In this document: one piece after another, positions 7,207 through 13,493 of the stretch | Layout: the number at the start of each line of letters is the position of its first letter | How positions within the stretch are numbered: the first letter of the stretch is position 1 | Source of the DNA: an uncultured Lacibacter sp. | GTDB taxonomy: Bacteria > Bacteroidota > Bacteroidia > Chitinophagales > Chitinophagaceae | Assembly: GCF_946479605.1 (NCBI RefSeq) | Contig: NZ_CAMLGT010000062.1 | Location: forward strand, 1 to 15,185 | Length of the DNA: 15,185 nucleotides | Reading direction: 5' to 3' | The notes under the pieces: model-generated | Told to the model about the DNA's origin: nothing | Database searches by the model: none | The model's input: the letters and a program-made list of their open reading frames with translations, nothing else | Translations under genes and position numbers: made by a program

Positions 7207-7228
7207 GCTGACGGCAGCCAGCGTCAGC
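7207..7228 (-). promoter_or_regulatory. hairpin in the 5' leader of the M14-ThuA unit
   Basis: GCTGACG (7207-7213) pairs perfectly with CGTCAGC (7222-7228) around 8 bases, about 36 bases before the M14 start codon. No U tract follows on the - strand, so it is not a normal terminator; an mRNA leader structure or operator is possible. Confidence 0.35.
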
Positions 7229-7248
7229 AAGTAAACGAAGCCTTTGCA

Positions 7249-7256
7249 CAAACGCA
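7249..7256 (-). promoter_or_regulatory. putative -7 box of the M14-ThuA unit
   Basis: TGCGTTTG on the - strand matches TAnnTTTG except for A to G. It would give a leader of about 70 nt containing the hairpin at 7207-7228. The -33 element is not clear. Confidence 0.3.
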
Positions 7257-7294
7257 GAGTTTTTTATTTAATCGGGCTAAAGCTTGGATAAAGC

Positions 7295-7326
7295 AAATAA
7301 AAAAACCCGTCTTGTACAGACGGGTT
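7295..7326 (-). terminator. Rho-independent terminator of rpsT
   Basis: On the - strand AACCCGTCT, a 5-base loop and AGACGGGTT form a perfect 9-bp stem (7304-7326), followed by a T run (7299-7305). It lies 30 bases after the rpsT stop codon. Confidence 0.9.
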
Positions 7327-7355
7327 GAATTTATCTCTCGGATGAATGAGTTCAA

Positions 7356-7610
7356 TTATGCTAAAGCGTTCACTTTCTTCGTCAGCTTGCTCTTTAAGTT
7401 AGCAGCTTTGTTCTTGTGAATCACGCCACGCTTAGCCAGTTTGTCGATCATTGCAGCAACAGAAGGTAATTGCTCACCAGCTTCTTTACCGGTAGTAATT
7501 GCCTGGAGGTCACGGATAGCGTTACGGGTAGTTTTACCGTAGTAACGGTTACGGTCTCTGCGCTTTGCACTCTGACGAACGTCTTTTTTGGTAGCCTTAT
7601 GATTTGCCAT
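7356..7610 (-). CDS. rpsT: 30S ribosomal protein S20
   Basis: An 84-residue, lysine- and arginine-rich protein with the S20 signature: MANHKATKKDVRQSAKRRDRN at the N-terminus, a long helical middle with an RNAIRDLQ segment, and KRGVIHKNKAANLKSKLTKKVNAL at the end. S20 is a primary 16S rRNA-binding protein of the small subunit with a three-helix fold; the length is normal. It is a single-gene transcription unit with its own promoter (-7 box at 7630-7637), a short leader of about 12-15 nt and a strong terminator. The short leader leaves little room for the leader-based autoregulation described for E. coli rpsT. Confidence 0.97.
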   Translation of the reverse strand: MANHKATKKDVRQSAKRRDRNRYYGKTTRNAIRDLQAITTGKEAGEQLPSVAAMIDKLAKRGVIHKNKAANLKSKLTKKVNALA

Positions 7611-7629
7611 ATCTTATTTTTTCGGACGG

Positions 7630-7662
7630 CAAAGGTAGGGGAAAAATCCAGATATCAGCCAA
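7630..7662 (-). promoter_or_regulatory. rpsT promoter
   Basis: On the - strand TTG (7660-7662), a 22-base spacer, then TACCTTTG (7630-7637), an exact match to the Bacteroidota TTG-N(17-23)-TAnnTTTG promoter. Transcription would start near 7623, about a dozen bases before the rpsT ATG. Confidence 0.7.
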
Positions 7663-7778
7663 CAAGATGGAGTTTTTTTGCCCGAAAATAGCAGATTCAA
7701 CAATATTCAACTGTATTTGTGGATAACCATGATCCTGTCAGTTGCACATCAGCTCTTCTTTACGCAATCGATGCCGCT

Positions 7779-7920
7779 TGAAAACAACCGCCGGTACTTG
7801 TTGAATTAACCTGTAAAAACAGGAATTGATTAACAGCTGTTCGCTCTAAATGCCTGTGAATTAGTTCGAAAAAGACAAAATCAAGTGCTTTCTCTTATTT
7901 GCCTTTGATGAAAACAACCG
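7779..7920. repeat. 12-bp direct repeat, copies exactly 130 bp apart
   Basis: TGAAAACAACCG occurs at 7779-7790 and 7909-7920. Each copy is followed within a few bases by TACTTG or TATTTG. They may be two copies of a regulator site or duplicated promoter upstream elements for sucA. Confidence 0.45.
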
Positions 7921-7927
7921 ATATTTG
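7898..7927 (+). promoter_or_regulatory. possible sucAB promoter
   Basis: TTTG (7898-7901), an 18-base spacer and GATATTTG (7920-7927) fit the Bacteroidota promoter except for the first T of the -7 box. This would give a leader of about 135 nt. TAATTTTT near 8018-8025 is a weaker alternative closer to the gene. Confidence 0.35.
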
Positions 7928-8067
7928 TGCTCCTTTTTAAAGAAGTTACGATCATTTCTCTTGCACATGAAACGAGCCAAAAAAATTAATGAGCAATTTG
8001 TATCAATCTGCGGGGTTAATTTTTATGGCGAATCCTATGTGGCTAAAATTAAGTAGAATAGAAGCAC

Positions 8068-10833
8068 ATGAAAGATTTTCAATACATCACCGCCTCTCAT
8101 CCTCAGTTTATCGAAAGCCTGTATAACGATTTTACAAAAGACCCGGGCAGTGTAGATCCTGATCTGAAAAAGTTTTTTGAAGGGTTTGATTTTGCTGTCA
8201 GCAGCGGAGCAGCCAGCGGCACTTCTGCTGCCAATGGTTCAGTAAACGGAACTTCATCTCAGGCAAGTGCAGCAGGTGTTGACTGGTTGAAAGAGATCAT
8301 GGCTTACCGAATGATCCTTGGCTACCGGAACAAAGGTCATTTGCTGGCAAAAACCAATCCTATCCGCAAGCGGAAGGATCGTGGTGCAAACATTGAGCTG
8401 TCGTTTTATGGTTTTACAGAAGCCGATCTCGACAAAGAGTTTTATGCCGGCCAGTTAATAGGTTTGGGCAAAACAACATTGCGCAACATTCAGCAGCACA
8501 TGGAAAAATGCTATGCTTCGCATGTGGGTGTTGAATTTAAATACATCAGTGATCAGAAGAAAGTTGATTTTCTTACCAATGCATTTGAAAAAGAATTTCA
8601 TCAGCCGCTGGCCATCAACAAACGTCGCCGTATCCTGGAAAAATTAAACCAGGGTGTAATGTTTGAAAAATTCCTTCATACCAAATACATCGGGCAAAAG
8701 CGCTTTTCACTGGAAGGTGGCGAAACAACCATTGCAGCGCTTGATGCAATTATTAATACAGCTGGTAATAATGATGTGCAGGAAGTGGTGATTGGTATGG
8801 CACATCGTGGACGCTTGAATGTGCTGGCAAACATCATGGGTAAAACCTATGAGCAGATATTCAGTGAGTTTGAAGGAACCGCCAAGCTGGATCAAACAAT
8901 GGGTAGTGGCGACGTAAAATACCACATGGGTTATGGCAGTGAAGTGGAAACGCTGGATGGTAAAACCGTTCATCTGAAACTGATGCCCAACCCATCACAC
9001 CTTGAAGCGGTGGATCCTGTTGTAGTAGGTTTCAGCCGTGCAAAGGCTGATATCATGTACCACAGCAATTTTGATAAAATACTCCCCATCCTTATTCATG
9101 GTGATGCTTCTGTAGCAGGACAGGGTGTGGTATATGAAGTATTGCAAATGAGTTACCTCAAAGGATATTATACCGGAGGTACCATTCATTACGTTATCAA
9201 TAACCAGATCGGGTTTACCACCGATTTTAATGATGCACGCAGTGCAGATTATTGTACATCCCTTGCCGCAATGGTGCAGGCGCCGGTATTTCATGTAAAT
9301 GGTGATGATGCAGAAGCAGTGGTAAAGGTGGTTGAAATTGCGACACGTTACCGCCAGGAATTTAACAGCGATGTATTTATTGATATGGTATGTTATCGTA
9401 AACACGGGCATAACGAAGGTGATGATCCGAAGTTTACACAACCACATCTGTATGCATTGATCGACAAGCATCCCAACCCACGTGAAGTGTACACCAATTA
9501 TCTTTTGCAGAATGGTGAAGAAGATGCAAAGGCATTGGCACAGGAAATGGAGAAAAAGTTTTGGAGCGATCTGCAGGAACGTTTGGATGAAGTAAAACAA
9601 AATCCCCTTCCATATCATTACCAGGCACCTGAACTGGCGTGGAAGAGTTTGCGTCGTGCAACAGCCGAAGATTTCTTACAATCGCCGGTAACAGCAATTA
9701 ATGATGCAGCTTTTGATAAACTGTTCAATGCCATCATGACATTGCCGGATGATTTCAAACCCTTGAAGAAAGTAGAAAAGATCATCCAGGATAAGATAAA
9801 ACTTTATAATGAAGAGCACAAGGTTGACTGGGCAACAGGTGAATTACTGGCCTATGCGAGCCTCATTGCAGAAGGCAATGATGTGCGTATGAGCGGACAG
9901 GATGTTCGTCGTGGTACCTTCTCTCACCGTCATGCAGTATTGCGTGATGAAAACAATGATAAAGCATACAATCGTCTTTCACGTATTGAAGGTGCAGCCG
10001 GTCATTTCCGCATTTATAACTCGTTGCTGAGTGAATACGGTGTGCTGGGTTTTGAATATGGTTATGCGATGGCCAACCCCAATGCGCTTGTATTATGGGA
10101 AGCACAGTTTGGTGATTTCAGCAATGGAGCACAAACCATGATCGATCAGTTTATTGCTGCAGGCGAGCAGAAATGGAACCGTATGAATGGTGTTACCATG
10201 CTGTTGCCGCATGGTTATGAAGGGCAGGGACCAGAGCACAGCAGTGCACGCTTGGAACGTTACCTGCAAATGTGTGCAGAGTTGAACATGATCGTTACGA
10301 ACATTACAACTGCAGCCAACTTCTTCCATGTGTTGCGTCGCCAGCTGGCATGGTCATTCCGCAAACCATTGATCAACTTTGCGCCGAAAGCAAATCTTCG
10401 TCACCCCGGAACTTATTCATCGAAAGAAGAATTTTTAAATGGTGGATTTAAAGAAGTGATCGATGATCCGACAAGCCCTGATGCTGCACAGGTGAAAAAA
10501 GTATTCTTCTGCAGTGGTAAAATGTATTTTGATCTTGCAGAACGCAAAGCAAAAGACAATCGTACAGATGTAGCCATCATTCGTCTTGAGCAGATCTATC
10601 CTTTGCCGGTACAGCAACTCACAGCTTTGTATAATAAATACAGTAAAGCAACATGGTTCTGGGTACAGGAAGAACCGTTGAATATGGGTGCTGCTTCCTT
10701 CCTGCAAATGAACCTGAAAGGAATGAATTATGGCGTTATCAGTCGCCAGGCTTCTGCATCTACTGCCACAGGTTACAACAAGGTACACCAGCAGGAACAG
10801 GCCGAGATCATTGAAACAGCATTTACGATTTAA
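8068..10833 (+). CDS. sucA: 2-oxoglutarate dehydrogenase E1 component
   Basis: A 921-residue thiamine-diphosphate enzyme of the TCA cycle that decarboxylates 2-oxoglutarate and passes the succinyl group to the lipoyl arm of E2. The first 45 residues form the N-terminal segment typical of E1o (HPQFIESLYNDF), followed by a Ser/Ala/Gly-rich linker (45-70). Family motifs in order: IGMAHRGRLNVL (242-253), PNPSHLEAVDP (307-317), HGDASVAGQG (344-353), NNQIGFTT (378-385) and HVNGDDAEAV (409-418), the last matching the Mg/ThDP-binding region. The C-terminal transketolase-like half includes LPHGYEGQGPEHSSARLERYLQ and FSGK-type segments. Length is close to the E. coli enzyme (about 930). sucB follows after 51 bp, so the two form an operon. 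The ATG at 8068 begins exactly at the conserved N-terminus. Confidence 0.97.
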   Translation: MKDFQYITASHPQFIESLYNDFTKDPGSVDPDLKKFFEGFDFAVSSGAASGTSAANGSVNGTSSQASAAGVDWLKEIMAYRMILGYRNKGHLLAKTNPIRKRKDRGANIELSFYGFTEADLDKEFYAGQLIGLGKTTLRNIQQHMEKCYASHVGVEFKYISDQKKVDFLTNAFEKEFHQPLAINKRRRILEKLNQGVMFEKFLHTKYIGQKRFSLEGGETTIAALDAIINTAGNNDVQEVVIGMAHRGRLNVLANIMGKTYEQIFSEFEGTAKLDQTMGSGDVKYHMGYGSEVETLDGKTVHLKLMPNPSHLEAVDPVVVGFSRAKADIMYHSNFDKILPILIHGDASVAGQGVVYEVLQMSYLKGYYTGGTIHYVINNQIGFTTDFNDARSADYCTSLAAMVQAPVFHVNGDDAEAVVKVVEIATRYRQEFNSDVFIDMVCYRKHGHNEGDDPKFTQPHLYALIDKHPNPREVYTNYLLQNGEEDAKALAQEMEKKFWSDLQERLDEVKQNPLPYHYQAPELAWKSLRRATAEDFLQSPVTAINDAAFDKLFNAIMTLPDDFKPLKKVEKIIQDKIKLYNEEHKVDWATGELLAYASLIAEGNDVRMSGQDVRRGTFSHRHAVLRDENNDKAYNRLSRIEGAAGHFRIYNSLLSEYGVLGFEYGYAMANPNALVLWEAQFGDFSNGAQTMIDQFIAAGEQKWNRMNGVTMLLPHGYEGQGPEHSSARLERYLQMCAELNMIVTNITTAANFFHVLRRQLAWSFRKPLINFAPKANLRHPGTYSSKEEFLNGGFKEVIDDPTSPDAAQVKKVFFCSGKMYFDLAERKAKDNRTDVAIIRLEQIYPLPVQQLTALYNKYSKATWFWVQEEPLNMGAASFLQMNLKGMNYGVISRQASASTATGYNKVHQQEQAEIIETAFTI

Positions 10834-10884
10834 TTTGAAAACTAATCTGAAGAGAATTTAATTTACACTCCGAAACAGGAAATT

Positions 10885-12102
10885 ATGATCGATATAAAAG
10901 TCCCAACCGTAGGCGAATCTATCAGTGAAGTAACGTTATTAAAATGGACCAAACCTGATGGCGCATGGGTAGAGCGTGATGAAGTGATCGCTGAACTGGA
11001 AAGCGAAAAAGCGACGTTTGAAATCAATGCTGAACAGGCTGGTATTCTGAAGCATGGTGCACAGGAAGGTGATACCTTGAAGATTGGTGATATTGCCTGC
11101 CAGATCGATGAAACAGCACCTAAGCCGGAAGGAGCAGCTGCACCTGTTGCAGCAGAAGCACCGAAAAAAGAAGAAACAAAATCAACTGCGCCTGTAACTG
11201 CAGTTGCAAACGATATTAAAGCAACACCTGTTGCTGCTGCCATCATTGCAGATAAAAAAGTTGATCCCCAATCGATCAAGCCATCCGGTACAGGTGGCCG
11301 TATTTTGAAAGATGATGTGTTGCAGGCTATTTCCAATCCCGGTAAGCAGGCATTTAAAGGTGCTGAATTAAACAGCCGCAATGTGCGCAAGGAAAAAATG
11401 AGTAACCTGCGTAAAACCATCAGCCGCCGACTGGTGGAAAGTAAGAACACAACGGCCATGCTCACCACTTTTAATGAAGTGGATATGGGTCGTATCATGG
11501 AAGTGCGCAGCAAATACAAAGACAAGTTTAAAGAACTGCATGGTGTGAATCTTGGCTTCATGAGTTTCTTTGCAAAAGCCTGTGCCATTGCATTAAGTGA
11601 ATGGCCCGCAGTGAATGCATATATTGATGCAGAAGAGATCGTTTATCACGACTACGCAGATATATCAATAGCAGTATCTACACCACGTGGTTTAACAGTT
11701 CCGGTTATACGTAACGTTGAAAGTTTAAGTATGGCCGATGTAGAAAAGAAAGTAGTGGAACTTGCCGGTAAAGCAAGAGATAATAAATTAACGATGGAAG
11801 AACTCACAGGCGGTACATTTACCATTACCAATGGTGGTGTGTTTGGAAGCCTGATGAGTACGCCGATCATTAACCTGCCGCAAAGTGCCATCCTGGGTAT
11901 GCATAAAATTCAGGAGCGTCCAATGGCAGTGAATGGACAGGTGGTAGTTCGCCCCATGATGTACCTCGCATTAAGTTATGATCATCGTATTATAGACGGA
12001 AGGGAAAGTGTGAGCTTTTTAGTAAGAGTAAAAGAATTGCTGGAGAATCCTGAACTGCTTCTGTTCGGTAAAGATCCGGTGAAGACTCTGTTAGAAGTAT
12101 AA
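10885..12102 (+). CDS. sucB: 2-oxoglutarate dehydrogenase E2 (dihydrolipoyl succinyltransferase)
   Basis: 405 residues, the core acyltransferase of the 2-oxoglutarate dehydrogenase complex; it moves the succinyl group from E1 to CoA. Domains: one lipoyl domain (1-77) with the lipoylated Lys42 in [10 protein letters not shown]; an Ala/Pro/Lys-rich linker (78-112); the peripheral subunit-binding domain (about 113-150, ending [15 protein letters not shown]); and the catalytic domain (about 168-405) with the active-site motif [10 protein letters not shown], where His367 and Asp371 are expected to be catalytic. The partner E1 gene directly upstream identifies it as E2o rather than a pyruvate or branched-chain E2. 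E3 (lipoamide dehydrogenase) is not in this window and must be encoded elsewhere. A strong terminator follows 37 bases after the stop. Confidence 0.96.
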   Translation: MIDIKVPTVGESISEVTLLKWTKPDGAWVERDEVIAELESEKATFEINAEQAGILKHGAQEGDTLKIGDIACQIDETAPKPEGAAAPVAAEAPKKEETKSTAPVTAVANDIKATPVAAAIIADKKVDPQSIKPSGTGGRILKDDVLQAISNPGKQAFKGAELNSRNVRKEKMSNLRKTISRRLVESKNTTAMLTTFNEVDMGRIMEVRSKYKDKFKELHGVNLGFMSFFAKACAIALSEWPAVNAYIDAEEIVYHDYADISIAVSTPRGLTVPVIRNVESLSMADVEKKVVELAGKARDNKLTMEELTGGTFTITNGGVFGSLMSTPIINLPQSAILGMHKIQERPMAVNGQVVVRPMMYLALSYDHRIIDGRESVSFLVRVKELLENPELLLFGKDPVKTLLEV

Positions 12103-12139
12103 AACACCTCGTAACTTCTGACGGTTACTTGCATAATAG

Positions 12140-12169
12140 GTCCCGCTTTGCAGCGGGACTTTTTATTTT
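12140..12169 (+). terminator. Rho-independent terminator of sucAB
   Basis: GTCCCGCT (12140-12147) and AGCGGGAC (12152-12159) form a perfect 8-bp GC-rich stem with a 4-base loop, followed by TTTTTATTTT. It lies 37 bases after the sucB stop codon. Confidence 0.92.
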
Positions 12170-12191
12170 ATTATTTGAAGACGCTTGTTGT

Positions 12192-12267
12192 CTGTTCACC
12201 TGAAAGGCGACTGCACAACTTTTACTGAATAATTAAATGAATGATCAGTCGCCTTTCAGGTGAACAG
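12192..12267. repeat. perfect 22-bp inverted repeat with 32-base centre
   Basis: The left arm 12192-12213 (CTGTTCACCTGAAAGGCG...) is the exact reverse complement of the right arm 12246-12267 (...CGCCTTTCAGGTGAACAG). Allowing one mismatch the arms extend to 12189 and 12270, giving TG...CA ends and 82 bp in total. It sits between the sucAB terminator and the methyltransferase promoter. There is no U tract after either arm and no target-site duplication that I can see. Possible identities are a non-autonomous palindromic element (MITE or REP-like) or a structured RNA. Confidence 0.85.
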
Positions 12268-12302
12268 TCATCGGGTGATGCTCTTCTTTATCAATAACTT
12301 CT

Positions 12303-12310
12303 TTTCTTTG
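12303..12310 (+). promoter_or_regulatory. putative -7 box of the methyltransferase gene
   Basis: TTTCTTTG matches TAnnTTTG except for the A. It ends only 5 bases before the ATG at 12316, so the mRNA would be leaderless or nearly so. No clear -33 TTG. Confidence 0.45.
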
Positions 12311-12315
12311 CAACC

Positions 12316-13491
12316 ATGAGCCGTTACTATTCTTATATCAATTCTGCCAGAGACATCATTACGGCTTACACAGGAAGTGAACCATTTGCATCGCACATCA
12401 AAAAACAATTTGCAGCAAATAAAAAGTTTGGCAGTAAAGATCGGAAACAGATCAGTCAGCTTTGTTATGGCTATTTCCGGCTGGGTAAATCGTTACCGGA
12501 TGTTTCCATAGAAGAAAAGTTGTTAGCAGGGTTGTTTCTCAACAGCAGACTTTCTAACGAACTGCTGCGGCATTTAAAACCTGAGTGGAATGATGTGGTT
12601 GAGATGGAGTTTGTAAAAAAAACGAAGTTGTTGAATGCAGATGTGGATGCTGCTTCCATTTTTCCTTTTACAGATGAGTTAAGTGATGGAATTGATGTAG
12701 ATGAATTTGCAATTAGTCATCTGCAACAGCCGGATCTTTTTTTACGGATACGGCCGGAAAAAAAAGAAACTGTACTTCATCAGTTAAAAGCTGCGGATGT
12801 TTCGTATCAATTGTTGGGAGAGTATACAGTTGCGCTTACCAATGCAACAAAGATAGAAGAGTTGATCATCCTCAATAAAGATGCAGTGGTGCAGGATTAC
12901 AGTTCACAACGGGTAGGGGAGTTGTTAGGAAACCTCAAACTTCAAACCATAAACAATAAACGTTCTGTTTGGGATTGCTGCGCTGCCAGCGGAGGTAAAT
13001 CGATCATGGCAAAAGATATACTTGGCGAAATAGATCTTACAGTAAGTGATATCCGTGAAAGTATTCTGCTCAATTTAAAAAAACGGTTTGCTGAAGCAGG
13101 AATAAAAAGCTACAGAAGTACAGTCGTTGATCTTTCCCTCTCACCACTCACCACTCACCACTCACTCTTTGATTTGATCATTGCCGATGTGCCTTGCAGT
13201 GGCTCGGGCACATGGGGACGAACACCTGAGTACTTATCATTTTTTCAACAATCATCCATTGAAACATACAGCTCCTTACAACGGAAGATCGTTCTCAATG
13301 CTGCAACGGCTCTTAAACCGGGAGCCTGGTTTTTGTATATCACCTGTTCTGTTTTCAAAAAAGAGAATGAAGAAAATGTAGAATGGATAAAGAATGAATT
13401 GGGGCTTCAGCTTGTTCAACAGCAATTGATCAAAGGCTATGCCCATAAAGCAGATACCATGTTTGCTGCTTTGTTGAAAAAGAACGGATAA
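12316..13491 (+). CDS. RsmB-like RNA m5C methyltransferase (NOL1/NOP2/Sun family)
   Basis: 391 residues. SAM-dependent RNA cytosine-C5 methyltransferase, probably acting on rRNA; the target cannot be read from the sequence. An N-terminal helical region (1-130) resembles the NusB-like part of RsmB, and a PUA-like/ferredoxin-like linker (130-195) precedes the Rossmann domain. Motif I is WDCCAASGGKS (219-229), with Ser where most relatives have Pro. Motif IV is ADVPCSGSGTW (290-300) with Cys294, and motif VI is YITCSVFKKEN (341-351) with Cys344, the likely nucleophile by analogy with RsmB. Residues 276-283 (SPLTTHHS), just before motif IV, are encoded by a CTCACCA tandem heptamer array at 13140-13166. 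The gene is alone on its strand and ends 2 bp from the convergent subtilase gene. Confidence 0.9.
   Translation: MSRYYSYINSARDIITAYTGSEPFASHIKKQFAANKKFGSKDRKQISQLCYGYFRLGKSLPDVSIEEKLLAGLFLNSRLSNELLRHLKPEWNDVVEMEFVKKTKLLNADVDAASIFPFTDELSDGIDVDEFAISHLQQPDLFLRIRPEKKETVLHQLKAADVSYQLLGEYTVALTNATKIEELIILNKDAVVQDYSSQRVGELLGNLKLQTINNKRSVWDCCAASGGKSIMAKDILGEIDLTVSDIRESILLNLKKRFAEAGIKSYRSTVVDLSLSPLTTHHSLFDLIIADVPCSGSGTWGRTPEYLSFFQQSSIETYSSLQRKIVLNAATALKPGAWFLYITCSVFKKENEENVEWIKNELGLQLVQQQLIKGYAHKADTMFAALLKKNG
13140..13166 (+). repeat. CTCACCA heptamer tandem array inside a coding region
   Basis: Three exact copies of CTCACCA (13140-13146, 13147-13153, 13154-13160) and a fourth partial copy CTCACT (13161-13166). 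It is read in frame as part of residues 275-284 of the methyltransferase. The unit length is not a multiple of three, so change by one or two units would shift the frame upstream of both catalytic cysteines. Confidence 0.9.
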
Positions 13492-13493
13492 TA

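Larger units (their letters stand above)
7611..8067. other. 457-bp non-coding region between rpsT and sucA
   Basis: Divergent upstream region with no supported gene. It holds the rpsT promoter (7630-7662), a perfect DnaA-box-like 9-mer (TGTGGATAA, 7718-7726), ATTCAAC twice (7695-7701 and 7705-7711), a 12-bp direct repeat TGAAAACAACCG (7779-7790 and 7909-7920), a small hairpin CCTGT/ACAGG (7810-7823) and a possible sucA promoter (7898-7927). The final 140 bases look like an untranslated leader. A 33-codon frame at 8025 overlaps the sucA start but has no support. Confidence 0.6.

Noticed and set aside
7611..8067. Chromosomal replication origin (oriC)
   Set aside because: Only one perfect DnaA box and one near match, no obvious DNA-unwinding element or box cluster, and neighbours give no support.
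8025..8126. 33-codon frame in the sucA leader overlapping the sucA start (MANPMWLKLSRIEAHE...)
   Set aside because: No ribosome-binding or codon support, overlaps sucA out of frame, and reads like chance; no known leader peptide resembles it.
8995..9618. Long reverse-strand open frame inside sucA
   Set aside because: It is antisense to the highly conserved E1 domain and shows no protein-family features.
12192..12267. Second transcription terminator for sucAB
   Set aside because: There is no T run after the right arm, the stem is far longer than usual terminators, and a complete terminator already lies at 12140-12169.
13140..13166. CRISPR array
   Set aside because: The units are 7 bp with no spacers and lie inside a coding frame.
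12316..13491. Pseudogene caused by the internal heptamer repeat
   Set aside because: The frame stays open across the array and all downstream motifs, including both catalytic cysteines, are intact.
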